A stretch of DNA of 64,000 nucleotides from Amblyomma americanum (Eukaryota; Arthropoda; Arachnida; Ixodida; Ixodidae), in assembly GCF_052857255.1 (NCBI RefSeq), contig NC_135506.1:81253618-81317617 (forward strand), in the 5' to 3' direction. A model generated the notes under the pieces. It was not told the DNA's origin. It searched no databases and worked only from the letters and a program-made list of their open reading frames with translations. Numbering within the stretch: position 1 is the stretch's first letter; each line of letters begins with the position of its first letter. This document shows, in pieces, positions 24,262 to 35,570 of this stretch. Made by a program: the position numbers and the translations under genes.

Positions 24262-24620
24262 AAATGCTTCATCAGCCTGCCTACGCCCACTGCAGGGCAA
24301 GGCCTCGATCCATGTATCTCCAATTAACCCTGCCCTCTGTCGGCTGCGGCCGTCCTACGCCTACAAACATCTGAATCTCATTCGCCCACCTAACTTTCTG
24401 CCGCCCCCTGCTGCGCTTGCCTTCTCTTGGAATACACTCAGTCGCCCTCAATGACTAGCGCTTATCTTGCCTCCGCATTATATGCCATGCCCTAGCCCAT
24501 TTCTTCCTCTTGATTTCGACTAGGATGTCATTAACCCGCGTTTGTTTCCTCACCCACTCTTCCCGTTTCCGGTCTCTTAACGTTACACCTACCATTTTCC
24601 TTTCTATAGCTACCTGTTAA
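24262..24620 (-). pseudogene. RTE-type LINE remnant, C-terminal end of reverse transcriptase ORF
   Basis: On the minus strand one frame reads GVTLRDRKREEWVRKQTRV, then KRKKWARAWHIMRRQDKR, stop, then TECIPREGKRSRGRQKVRWA. This matches the general pattern at the C-terminus of RTE-type LINE polyproteins (MLGVTLRDRKR, WAGHVARM, RSRGRPPRRW). One in-frame TAG lies at 24455-24457. Only this end is present, and it is antisense to the surrounding exon-like blocks. Confidence 0.75.
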
Positions 24621-25346
24621 GATATATAGATAAACTGCCATTCATGATCTGAGATGTCGGGCATCTCAGTTGGCTCTTCATTTCGTGCCGATATTGGATG
24701 GCTAATCGAGAGGCTGCATCCGGACGGCAGCAAAGTTGTCTCATTTTTGTACATCATTAACTTGAGCTGTAATCTTCATTTCGTGGTAGTTCGGCTTCGT
24801 TGGCAAGAGTGTGGAAGAGGTAGAAAATATTCTCAAAATGAACAAAAATCAAACTTTTTCTGCAATAAATATATTCCTGCCTGCCTTTTAGCAAAGCATG
24901 CCTGCGCGGATTTCTTGTTTGCTTTGGGGAACACGCATGTCTGACTTGTACTAAAAATATTAGGCAAACTTTTTAATCTGGCTAATCCTGAGTAACAAAA
25001 ACCAAAGCTTCAGAGTTATCCTGGTAAAGCTTGGCTAAACTTGGTTGCATCTCGCTTGGATCTTTCATGGCGACTCCTGCCGTTGAATTGCTGAGACCTG
25101 CTGCAATACGTCGTCATCAGCTGAGAGGAAGCAGAGGCTATATGAAGAGGGCGAGCGCATGGCTTCGGCGTAGCTGCTGTTGAGTGACGTCATGGTTGTC
25201 ACGTGACTAGACAGAAGCGAGCGCTCGGTTTCGGCGGCGGGGGCTGACGTGGCAGGCTCCTGGTCAAACTCGCGCACACGGCGAAATATGACGATATAGC
25301 GTCAGTATCTGTCTTTCTCTGAATCCCAAGTTTCCATTTTCTGCAG
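24621..25346. other. Mostly unassigned; part of unnamed repeat on minus strand
   Basis: The 25065-25290 segment, read on the minus strand, shares ACGTCACTCA, CCGAAACCGAGCGCTCGC and a MxEFDxEP-like start with the repeat copies at 43275 and 46330. The rest is unassigned. Confidence 0.4.
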
Positions 25347-27215
25347 GTTGACTCATGTGGCTCTTGGCACCATTTCGGATTTGCTGCTTGAAAGTGAAGC
25401 ATTTCTTCCCGGGCGTCATCAGTCCTGTTCTTCCTGGTGGCTGTTACCGCGCAACGACCCACCCTGTACGCCTTCTCTACACGACAGCATCCAGAAAACT
25501 CCAGCCACCCTGACCTGCAACGAGTACAATCAGTGCTACATGCTTTAGAGCTGCCGTGGCAACTACACACATGAAAAACCTTCGCGTGCACATCTGCGCA
25601 CAACGCAAACTTTCTAACAAGAACACGAACGTACACAATGACGACCACAATGCAAATTGCACCAAAGGAATCCGCGCAAACACAGCCACCGTAATCACCT
25701 GCCATAACTCAACCATTCCAGCTGTCGCTACCGTGAGGGCATTTGTTTTGATGACGGCACTCGTGATGTTCTTCATGCATCGGCGAAATGTGCCTTTTCA
25801 ACATATCGCCAGCGATGAACAATCTGCAGCCATGGGCTAGGCATACACAGAAGCTACACCCCTACAATCCACGACTACACGCATGCATACCGACACAACA
25901 TCACAACTATCGCGAACATACCGGGACTTTTACTGAGGCAACAAGCGTCGCCATCGTGCTGACGGCCAAGAGTTCACATATTATTCACGCATCGGCGAAG
26001 TGCACTTTTTAAGCGCAATCGCTCTAGCGACATCACTTCTGTTCCTCTTGTGGGGCTTCCATGTGCCGCACTGGTCACACACTACAGGACTACTCCGCAC
26101 GCATTAATGGGCACAACACCATCTATACAGCAACCTACCCCCTCCGAAACACAGCTGCACAGAAGACCTTTCACGACGACTACAATCAGAACCCCATGAT
26201 TCCCGCTGTCGCTGCTACGTATTGGCGCGTCCAAGTCATCCAAGCTACCAGGATCTTCGCAGTGCTGGCAGCCTATACATACCACACACAATCGAAAACC
26301 ACAGCCAGCAAGCAAGTCCAGTCGCTTAGACCCACCCCATCACAGCTACACAGAGAACGCCACTGACATCGTCACACATACGAGCCCTTATTCTGTGGCA
26401 GCACACGAAGGTACTTCAAAGACGACCACAACAAGCACTATGCCAGAAACAACCGATAAAAGCTGTCTCCACTGTACGTGCGCTAGTGTCTAATCGTTTA
26501 GACAAGAAGTTGAAGGCACTCGTCCCGACTTGCTTTGACCCGGCAAGCAGCAACGTCAATGTGTTGATGACGGCACTCGTGATGTTCATGTGTCGGCAAA
26601 TTGTGCGTTTTCAACAGAATCGCCAAAGATGCACCTGCATCGGCAAGGAACGCACAGAAGCTCCACCGATTATTCACGCATGCATACGGACACCACCACC
26701 ACAGCAATCGCGAAAGTACACCGAGCGAGCTGTAAAAATTCTAACAAGAACTCAAAGGTACATAAATTCAAAACTATGCCGTAGGAACCCGTGCAATCTA
26801 CAGCCACATAGAGATTGCCAGCCCTGCAACGATCCTGAAAAAAATACGAAGGCACTATGCACCACAACAGCCAGAAACAACCAACCCTAAAACACGATAG
26901 TGAACTTGTCCAGCAGCTAGCATGGTTAAGGCGGCACTTTGCATATATCCACCATTGCGGTACCACACTTGCTGCTCATGTTCGTGGCCGTTCGCCGAAT
27001 TGGCGGCCCTGACGCCTTTGCCACATGCACAACACCGCACACATTATCAGCCAAAAATATCTCCAAGCAATAGACACCCGCCACGACCTGCATGCAACCC
27101 GCACGATCACCACTAAATGCATCACAGCTGTCACAACTACACGCGTGAACCACACCTGCATTGCATATTTGGCAAACAAACGTGTTTGGATTCTTCATTT
27201 GATAAATAAAATTTC
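25347..27215 (+). other. Exon-like A/C-rich region with several motif copies
   Basis: An acceptor-like CCATTTTCTGCAG ends at 25346. Motif-like copies occur near 25757 (GCACTCGTGATGTTCTTCAT), 26036 (TCACTTCTGTTCCTCTTGTG) and 26570 (GCACTCGTGATGTTCATGTG). The segments around 25740-25830 and 26560-26640 are alike (GATGACGGCACTCGTGATGT), which suggests an internal tandem duplication. No donor was found. An AATAAA at 27205-27210 after the A/C-rich tract could be a polyadenylation signal of a terminal exon, but this is inference. Confidence 0.4.
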
Positions 27216-27484
27216 CACAACTCCTGGTTATCTGAGAAATCGAATTTTTTCACGAGTCTGTGATGATTTGCTCCCTGGTCCAGTGGCCCCAGGCAGCACA
27301 ACAGCATTGGTCAAACGTTGGGCTATCATTGGCAAAAATTGGCACGAACATCGGTCCTACACTGGCATTTGCCATTTTGACACATTGGCACTACTTTCAA
27401 TTTAGGGCCAACGTACGGCAGATCAAGAAGCCAACGTAGGCCTGGCGTTCGTTCTGCGACATGGGCCAATAAAGGTCTCAGATA

Positions 27485-27720
27485 GGCATCCATCTTTCGA
27501 ACATCGGCATCCAGGTTTCGAACATTTGCATCCAGCCTTCTAACATTGGTATCCAGTCGTCGAACATTGGTATCCGGCTTTCGAATAATGACATCCAGCT
27601 TTCTGCCACCTGGGCCAGTAAAGTTCACGGACTGGCATCTAACTTTCAAACATTGGTATCCAGCTTTCGAACCATGGCATCCAGTTTTTGAGCAATGGTA
27701 TCCAGCTTTCGAACACCGGC
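27485..27720. repeat. 21-bp minisatellite (about 11 units)
   Basis: Units follow the pattern GGTATCCAGCTTTCGAACATT. The seventh is interrupted by a 23-bp variant (TGGGCCAGTAAAGTTCACGG...). Because 21 is a multiple of 3, both strands stay open: the minus strand reads a heptad like NVRRLDT, the plus strand HWYPAFE. No known protein matches from memory, so the open frames are probably a by-product. Confidence 0.9.
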
Positions 27721-28320
27721 ACACGCAAAACCGGCTGCTGGCTAGACTAGCATTGTCGATTGAGCCTTCGAAAGTAACCAGGCTGCATGGCTGGCATCTT
27801 GCTTGGAGTGACAAATATGTGCATAGTAAGAACCCTAGGATGTCCTCACAATCCAACACTCGTCTTTAGGGAAGGGCTGCCCTATACAACGGAGATGCAA
27901 ACCTTGCACCCTGGTTACTTTTCGCTAACATGGTACTATTCCACCTAGCAGCTGTGAGGCGTTTGAGGTGGTGTGCCTATAGGCAGGGATCGATCGGGCA
28001 GGGGTCAGGACTTGGAGTGGGGTGCCGGGCATGAGGTGGGGCCCTGGGCAGAACTTGTGGTGGGGTGCTGGGCAGAACCTCGGTTGGGGTACATTTATTT
28101 TAATGTTTGCTGCGTGCCAATGATTCAGGTTAGACAACGCAGCTCGGCCATCTGCTGTAGCACGGCTAAGAGATCCATAAAGTGCTTAACGAAGCTGTCC
28201 TCCTGTAAACTGATCAGCCATATCTGAAGTAATCGTGGCACTCCTCTTGCAAAAGAACTTTTCCACTGCACTCAAATTCCTTGTCCAGCTCTTGCACGAT
28301 GACCTCAGAATGCGTTGAGC
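27721..28320. other. Unassigned sequence
   Basis: No gene was recognised. A G-rich patch with repeated TGGGGTGC lies at about 28015-28090. The last 130 bases may be decayed endonuclease of the following LINE, but no motif is readable. Confidence 0.3.
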
Positions 28321-29134
28321 CTGCAAAGACATTGGGGATTGGACAGATACACTAAAGAGACACGTCGCCGAGTCGACGATATCTTTAGAGGGTTCAGACG
28401 CTCCAATCATAGCCGACAGCAGGCTCCTCCACATGTGGGAGGAAAAATGTGGCCTAGAACGCAGACTTAAAAAGCAGAGGTGGAATCAAAACTTCAAAAG
28501 AAGGATAGCCAGACACAACCGGGAGATCGAAAAGTATGCGATGCAACTTTGCGAACAAAACTGGTGTAGCAGGTGCGACGACATGGAAAGAAGTATGAGC
28601 CTAGCAAAAACGTGGAACATTCTGCGACACTTGCTAGATCCAATCAAATCAAAATCTCAGGCAGAAATCAGGCTAGCCAAAGCTCGACACGTATATGATC
28701 GGTCAGACGAGGATTTTATGGAGGGAATCATACAAATATACGTAGGAGATGTAACTCGCTCTAGCCTACCGGAGTATAGGGGGCCTCCCAGAGAGGAACT
28801 CGATGCGCCTATAACGGAGGCAGAGGTGAGAGCAGAGATAATTAAGCTCAAAAAGAAATCCGCTCCGGGCCCGGACGGAATCACAAACACAATGCTGCGG
28901 AATCTAGACGACGAGTCGATCACAGCAATTACAAACTACATCCAGCAAGTGTGGGAAAAGGGTGAGCTCCCCAAGCAGTTAAAGGAAGCTAGTATTATAC
29001 TAATTCCTAAACCAGGCAAACCACCAAAGCCGGAAAACCTTAGACCGATCTCTCTTATGTCCTGCATAGGAAAGTTAATGGAGCACGTGATCCAAACGAG
29101 AATGACTCGATTTATAGAAGACAACGAGCTATGA
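28321..29134 (+). pseudogene. I-group LINE reverse transcriptase, N-terminal half
   Basis: The frame is already readable before its first ATG at 28433 (GDWTDTLKRHVAES). It shows a basic segment (RRLKKQRWNQNFKRRIARHN), the RT entry motif KKKSAPGPDGI, and LIPKPGKPPKPENLRPISLM with the usual following KLMEHVIQ. It stops at TGA 29132-29134 after EDNEL; related proteins would continue. The same frame resumes with GFPPSLSTQDVML and KKAFDNVKHEAIL (KAFD catalytic motif) with further stops and shifts at about 29250-29340. Confidence 0.85.
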
Positions 29135-30008
29135 CCAAACGAGATGATCGGCTTCCCACCGAGCTTGAGCACTCAAGATGTAATGCTGAAACTTCAGCAC
29201 GACATCATAGATTCACGGTCGAGAGACGTAAAGGTAATGTTAGGGACTTAAAAAAAAGCCTTTGATAATGTCAAGCACGAGGCAATCCTAGCAGAACTGC
29301 AAGAAGTAGGTGTTGGCTGTACAACCTACAATACATAAAAGACTTCCTGTCTGATAGGACAGCGCGAATAAAATATCAGGACATAGAATCAGTGGAAATC
29401 ACGTTGGGAAGCAGAGGTAACCCCCCCCCCAAGGCTCCGTACTATTCCCGCTCCTCTTTGACCTAGCAATGAGAGGCCTCCCCACGAGACTCAAAGAGAT
29501 AGAAAACCTAAACTTCAGCATGTATGCGGACGATATAAACGTTTGGATTAACCAGGGTAGCGACGCTGACATAGAGAGCAACCTGCAGGAAGCCACGAAT
29601 ATAGTGGTGGACTACGCAGCAGCTAGGGGGCTCTCGTGCTCACAAGAGAAGTCAGAGCACCTGGTGTACAACCCTAAATCTCTGAGACTTAAACAAAGCA
29701 ATGCGTTTAACATCACAGTCGAGGGTAAAGCGGTCCCCAAGGTAGACAAGATCAGGATTCTTGGTCTCTATATCCAAAGCAATGGTTATAATGATGCGAC
29801 TATAAAGAAGCTGGAAGGCTATGCGGCACAGGTCATAGGAATCTTTAGGAGAATAGCCCTCAAGGGAAGAGGGCTTAACGAGAGGAGCCTAATTAAGCTG
29901 GTGCACGCCTACGTTATTAGCTGTCTGAGCTACGCCACACCATACCTTAATATACGGGCCTCCGAACGAGACAAACTAAATTCGATAATCAGGAGATGCT
30001 ACAAGTGA
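29135..30008 (+). pseudogene. I-group LINE reverse transcriptase, catalytic and thumb part
   Basis: After the broken KAFD region the frame changes. From 29469 frame 3 reads MRGLPTRLKEIENLNFSMYADD, with the catalytic YADD at 29523-29534, then GLSCSQEKSEHLVY and KIRILGLYIQ. A C run at 29420-29429 marks one likely frameshift just before the expected PQG motif. The frame ends at TGA 30006-30008 but continues in the same frame into the next part (LGIPISTSTERLLGMGVHNTW). Confidence 0.85.
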
Positions 30009-31087
30009 GCACTCGGTATACCCATAAGCACTTCAACCGAAAGACTCTTAGGAATGGGAGTTCACAACACATGGAGGGAAATTGCCGGGGCTGTTAAAAC
30101 AGCCCAGCAGGAAAGGCGTAGCCAATCCAGCACAGCTAGGGCTATCCTAAACATGGTAGGGCTACAAATAGACAGGGGTATGCAACAGAAGCAGGACATC
30201 CGAAGAATAATTAGAGAACAACTTAGGGTGGATCCTCTCCCTAGAAATATGCACCCCACCTTTCACAGGGAAAGGAGAGAGAAGAGAGCTGAGGCGCTAG
30301 TCAGGCTCTTCAGCGAGGCAAACGAGAAAACAGTAGCATACACGGACGCGGCGAGTGGCAAGCTGGGAGCGCCGGTAGCCTCGGTGGTGGATGGCCGGGG
30401 TGAGGCAGTCTCATCAGCAACCATACGCAGCCGCAATCCGGAGTCAGCAGAAGAAGCTACAATAGCGCTTGCTTGCGTAGGGACAGAAGCAAAATTCATA
30501 GTTAGCGATAGCAAAACGGCCATATATAACTATGGTAGAGGTAGGATTGCACCAGAAGCGGTGCGGATACTAACAGGAGGAAAGGTAGACCGGATAATTA
30601 GCCTCGTATGGGCACCAGCTCACACGTCAGTTCCATGCAATGAGGCGGCATCCGCTCGAGATCTCTACTTCCGAGCCGGAGCTGAACCACCCGAGTGCAA
30701 AGAACTAGACGAGAGACAGCAGAATTACACGGAAATAACTGAAAACAACAGTTTACAAAGGAGACTAGTCCCTCCACCGGACAGAGAGCTCGGAAACAGG
30801 CGACGATCTGGCGCAGATTATAGGCAGGAAATTACATTAATCCGGTCTGGGCATCGCACGTCCTCAAAGACGAAGACATAGATGATAAGTGCAAAAAATG
30901 TGGAGGGAGGAGGACCCTCGATCACGTAATTTGGGAATGTGTAGACTCCCCAGGAGCTAACGAAGGAATTGATAGTAGAGAAGCCTGGGAGACCCTTCTG
31001 CGGAGCACGGACCCCGTCATGCAGAAGCAAGCCATTCATCTGGCGGTGGAGGCCGCGAAGAGCCAGCAACTCTTTGCCTGCCTTTAA
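30009..31087 (+). pseudogene. I-group LINE RNase H domain and CCHC end
   Basis: RNase H residues are visible in order: VAYTDAA (first Asp), SAEEATIALAC (Glu), IVSDSKTAI (Asp) and WAPAHTSVPCNEAA (His-containing end). The frame open from 30054 shifts near 30820. The true continuation in another frame reads NPVWASHVLKDEDIDDKC, then a CCHC knuckle (CKKCGGRRTLDHVIWEC) and ends at TAA 31085-31087 (SQQLFACL). RNase H removes RNA from the cDNA hybrid in I-group elements. Confidence 0.85.
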
Positions 31088-31187
31088 TCGGAGGGGCCCC
31101 GGCCCCTACCGCCTAGGCTTGCGTGCCGGGTGTAGGGAGTAGGGGGCCTCCCTTCTGATGGAAATAAAGGTTTTTGGAATGGAATGG

Positions 31188-33005
31188 CCTGCAAAGAAAG
31201 GCGTGATGTCATGATACGAACCTAAATATGGCCGTCACAGGACAAAAACAGAGCGCTGCATTGAAAAGGGCACGTCCGGGAGATGAGTTGGGGGGGAGAT
31301 AGGAGACTTAAAAAGAGAGAGGGGAGGGGGGCCGAAACATGTGAAATATGTTTCGAATTCTCCGGGAATGAATTTTCTGGGAATGGGGGAACATGCGCTG
31401 AAGTTTGCGGTGCCGATTGCAGCGCCATAACACACTGCCTATCGAGAAGAGCAAGCAGATTTAGGTAGTACTATTAGTAATTTTCCGCGCCACCTTCAGG
31501 CGCTTGTTGGCATGAGACTCCGCGCGCTGTCGAAAACGCACGTGCCGTGCGTCAGCAATCTGGGCTACGCCAAGAGAAGCTAGGCAATGAATGCTGTCAG
31601 CCAAACGCGGATATCTAATCGCCCAGAATGTGTTCTCGCGTTTGCAGTGGCCCAAGCGGCTGACAAAAGCAGTTTCCTAATGGAATAATTGCAGTGCCAC
31701 CTTGGCAGCGCAGGTTCCCCATAAGCAGTTTTGAAGGTAAGGGTGTGTAAAACGTGCAGCGTCAAAGTATTCTTGCAAAGCCGCTGGACGCACATCATGT
31801 CCGGCGACCGAAAATTTTGAAGCGAAAGATATGGAGCTCGAGATGGACTTCGCCATAACGACTTCAGACACTCGCGCATTCTGTGGGGCCGTGTGTTAGT
31901 TCAGGATGGCTTAAATGATATCATGAAATAACAAAAACAGTAAATTAAATATTATGCAAGCAAATTCGCACTCTCTCAAATTCGCACTCTCACATGTCTC
32001 ATATGGGACATGCGGCAAACAAGCTAGGTTAACATGCGTCTGACACCATTTGTCAGTAGATTTATTCGCTGGTCGTCAAATAATCCTGCAACGTTTTGTT
32101 GATGTGGAAATTTCACACAAAAAGCTAAAAGAAACAAAATCGTGTTGAACTGTGGCTCGCAACTATTTCCGATGCTTTTCATCAATAAAGGTAATATTCG
32201 AAAGAAAAAAAAATTGCCAGCAAATAAGTAAGGACGTCTGCAAGAGCTACAGCCCTCAATGCATATTACGCAGCAAAACAAAATGCACAAAAACGACATT
32301 TTGAAACATTACGATGTGCAGAAAAGGAAGAAATACCAAATCGGAAAACACAGGGGAAGGCGCGATCACAGGGAACGACGTAGGGAAGCGTAGGAATCTC
32401 TTACCGCGTGTTGAAGCGGCGGCCTACTGTTTCGCGCGTGCGCAACTTATAATTGTAAATTGCGAGGCCACTGCTTCGTTTCTGCACGTTGCACTTGCAC
32501 TAAGTTATTACGTTTGATTTAGTATACCTATTAAGCAGACACCCACTGCGCAGTGTGGCAGTGAATTCTCTAAAGTGAAGCAAAAAAGCGCTTTTCTCAT
32601 TAAAAAAATCATGAAATGAAAGTCATTTGATTTTTTTTGGAAGGAAGCCCTCTTAGGCTGGTTTTCAGATACTCGCGCAAGCAGAGCGCGCCAAACGCTT
32701 TAAAATACATAATGTTCTTACAAATAGGCGGGTTATTATGCCCAGGAATCGGACAAAGGCAACAGCGTGAGCTCTTGTCTGTGCACTTCTCAAAAATGTA
32801 TTTTTTTTATTAGCGGCTTGGCTATGCCATATATAGTTACACGAATCACAACAACTGGGTAATGCCAGCGCATATTCGCTAATTACTAAATTTACTACAA
32901 CATTTCAAAGGAATTTTAGCCGTTAGTTGCAGCCGCTTCTAGTTCCCAGTATTTACGATAGAATTCTACAGATCCGTAGTTGTCTGGATGGTGTCGTCGT
33001 CGGCC
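31188..33005. other. Unassigned sequence
   Basis: No domain-bearing ORF, SINE or tandem array was recognised in about 1.8 kb. A GC-richer segment at 31480-31890 has overlapping minus-strand open frames (up to 99 codons) that I could not assign. Confidence 0.3.
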
Positions 33006-33117
33006 TTAGGCCCGTTTCACATGCATGCGATTTTCGCCTGCGACACTGCGAACTCCGTCGGTCTGCGACTGCGGAGGGCCGTCGGTCTAGTCGCAGACGG
33101 CTTGCGATCGAGTTCCG

Positions 33118-33130
33118 TCCGGTTGGTATT
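33118..33130. repeat. 13-bp target site duplication, left
   Basis: TCCGGTTGGTATT here is repeated exactly at 36914-36926, bracketing the whole inverted PLE pair. Confidence 0.85.
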
Positions 33131-35485
33131 GAAATCTAAAGTCTAACGAAAACTCGTCTGGTCGGGTAGAAGATTCATGTATGAAGAAAAAGGAACGCCG
33201 ACCAAAAGGTTGTTGATTAAAACGAGACGTTTCGGCTTCCATACGGAAGACTTGATCAATGGGCGGAAAGCCCAAAGCACAAAGCTTAAGTGAGTCGAAG
33301 TAATCGCAACAAGCATCTTGCGTACGTAGGCGGGAGATTGCCTGCGTTGTGGTTAAGGGTTTTGTCTGTTGTTTGGATTATCAGGGATTCCAGATATCGA
33401 CGTGACAGTCAATTCTTTTCTCTAGCGATGAATGATGCTTCTTCCCAAGCTATATTGTGCGTCGCGGCTTCCATGTGTTCCGCAAGTGCATTAGATGCAA
33501 TCTTTTTGTTCCTGACGTCGTTCTTGTGGTCCCTCAATCGCCTTTCTAAATTCCCGCTCTCGCCGATATAGCAGTAGTCGCAGTCTGCGCAGGGAATCTT
33601 ATAGATGACGCCAGGAAACTTCTCTTTCTTTATCTTGTCTTTGGCGGCCACCAGCTCATGCCTCAGCTTTCACGCAAGAACGTGAGCGACGTGCACACCG
33701 TAAGTGCGCAGAACGCGAGCCAAAGACTCGCTCACGCCCGGCACATATGGGATAGCGGCTCGGGCTCGGCAAGGAGTACCAACTGGTTCTGATGGGCGTG
33801 AAGACCGTTGAAGGACAGAATCCACGAAGCGATTGGGGTAGCCGAATTCACTCAATTCTCGACGCACTTGGCGTAGGTCAGCAGCCCGATCTTCTGGCCT
33901 TGGGCAGATGTTTTTGGCACGTCGGACGGAGGGAAGCCCCGACAGGGCGTTTGTGGCAAACCGGATGGACAGAATTAAAATGAAGATACCAGTTTGTGTG
34001 GGTTTCTTTTCTATAAACTTTGAAAGAAAGGCGGTTTCCACGGCGTTCCCCCAAAACGTCCAGAAAAGGAAGACGGCGTGCAGCCTCCCCCTCAACAGTG
34101 AATTGAATGGAATATGCCATGCTATTGATGTGATCTGTGAAAGGACCTAACGCATTCTTTTTGATAATACAGAAACAATCGTCGACGTAACGCACAAAAA
34201 CCTTTGGGCGCGATTCGAAGGAAGCCAGTGCGCGAGCTTCTATTGGTTCCATGGTAAGGTTTGCGGTTGTCACCGATATAGATGCGCCCATAGCAGTGCC
34301 ATGAACGTGTCTATAGACTGTACCCCGGAAAACAAAATAAGTGTTCTCAAGGCAGAACTACAACAGCTTCAGAAGATCCGATGCTTCGATAGAGGTTCTT
34401 TCACACAATCCGTCCTCATTCTGCAGTGCTGAGCGGCACACCTCCACAGCCAGATCCGCAGTACGCTGGTGAACAGCGATTTCACATCAAAGGACACCAT
34501 GACCTCGTCGTCCTCCACAGTGACATCACGTACTTTTTCAATAAAATCGAAAGAGTCACGTATGAAAGTCGAGCCCTTTCCAACGAGTGGCGCAAAAACC
34601 TTGTGTAAGTAGCCCGACAAGCGGTATAAGGGCGACCGTGTAAAGTCAACTATTGGTCGCATCGGGACGTTTGGCTTATGGATCTTCGGGAGACCATACA
34701 AGGCGGGAGCTGAACCATTGTGGCAGAGGAGCTTGAAATAAAGTGACTTGTGGTCCGGTGGAAAAAATCGGAAGACGTCAGTCAAAAGAATCTGCAAGTT
34801 TCTTTCTACCTTGAGCGTAGGGTCCCGCTTCAGCGGAAAGTACGTACTGTCGTCCTGCAGAAGGCCAGTCATTTTCTCAACGTAGTCGTTGCTGTCCAAG
34901 ATGACGGTAGCGTTGGCTTTGTCAGCGGGAAGTATAATAATGTCCGTGTTTTTACGCAGGCTTTTGATGGCATCACGCTCCTCGGAAAGAAGGGGGGTCG
35001 GAGGATGTCGCGGAAGCTTGGCAAGGATGCTGACTGCAAGAGATCGGGCCTCATCTCGGCGGTTGTTGTCTACTTGACCTATAGCGCGTTCGACAGCACA
35101 GACAATTTTTCTTGCGTCCGGCGCAGGTCTCGTGTTAAAGAATCAAGCCGAGCTTAAGTACAGCGAGTTCTGCTCGAGTAGGCCTGTAAGAAGACAGGTT
35201 GTGGACTGTCGAAGTGGACGGGCCAGGCGCAAACACTTTTTCGCGAGGCAGCAGCCTTGATAACTTCTTTTGGTGGGAAAACTCTCGTTGGCGGGACTGG
35301 AGGCTCACCTTGTAGTTAGCATGTAACTGGATGGTGGCGAAGTCGTCCGGACACTGGTGCTCGAGGCGGCGACGAGCAAAGAAGACTTCGTTCTGCAGGT
35401 GCCTGATAGAGGCTTTAAAATCTAGGATCCTGGCTTGAAGCAGTTGCCGTTCCGCTCGTGATACCACGCTGTGGCCAAATGCCAA
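33131..35485 (-). pseudogene. PLE polyprotein pseudogene (RT and GIY-YIG), left copy
   Basis: Minus-strand pieces in order: 35485-35135, an N-terminal region rich in basic and Gln residues (SRAERQLLQARILDFKASIR); about 35054-34869, a frame-shifted linker; 34899-34369 with GSAPALYGLPKIHKPNVPMR and VMVSFDVKSLFTSV (RT motifs); 34291-33878 with MGASISVTTANLTME and the catalytic RYVDDCFCII; 34095-33670 with the linker IPYVPGVSESLARVL; and 33651-33409 with GVIYKIPCADC, CYIGESG and LERRLRDHK of the nuclease. A TGG-to-TGA change ends the last frame at 33409. It is essentially the complete domain set with multiple frameshifts. Confidence 0.9.
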
Positions 35486-35565
35486 GTCAACAGGTCGCAG
35501 CAGACGGAGGGATCTCGGAATGAGGCTCCTAGCCTTGCATATGAGGTTAAAATCCAGATGGGCTT
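33131..35565 (-). mobile_element. Penelope-like element, left copy, near full length
   Basis: Read on the minus strand, the copy runs from an N-terminal region (about 35485) through the RT to the GIY-YIG endonuclease (33411-33620) and 3' UTR ending at 33131. Frames are broken in several places. It forms the left arm and the spacer of a head-to-head pair: 33131-34507 pairs with 35571-36913, and the unpaired 34508-35570 holds the N-terminal half. Confidence 0.9.
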
Positions 35566-35570
35566 TGAAA

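Larger units (their letters stand above)
28321..31187 (+). mobile_element. I-group non-LTR retrotransposon with RNase H, 5'-truncated
   Basis: The element contains RT, RNase H and a C-terminal CCHC zinc knuckle, then a 3' UTR with AATAAA at 31162-31167 and a short GGAAT-repeat tail. RT plus RNase H places it in the I superfamily. The endonuclease is missing or unrecognisable, so it is 5'-truncated at about 28321. No target duplication was identified. Confidence 0.85.

Noticed and set aside
27326..27859. 178-codon minus-strand ORF as a protein gene
   Set aside because: Almost all of its regularity comes from the 21-bp minisatellite; kept only as a finding.
31580..31879. 99-codon minus-strand ORF as a host exon or transposase piece
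   Set aside because: No motif could be recognised and a second minus frame overlaps it with similar length.
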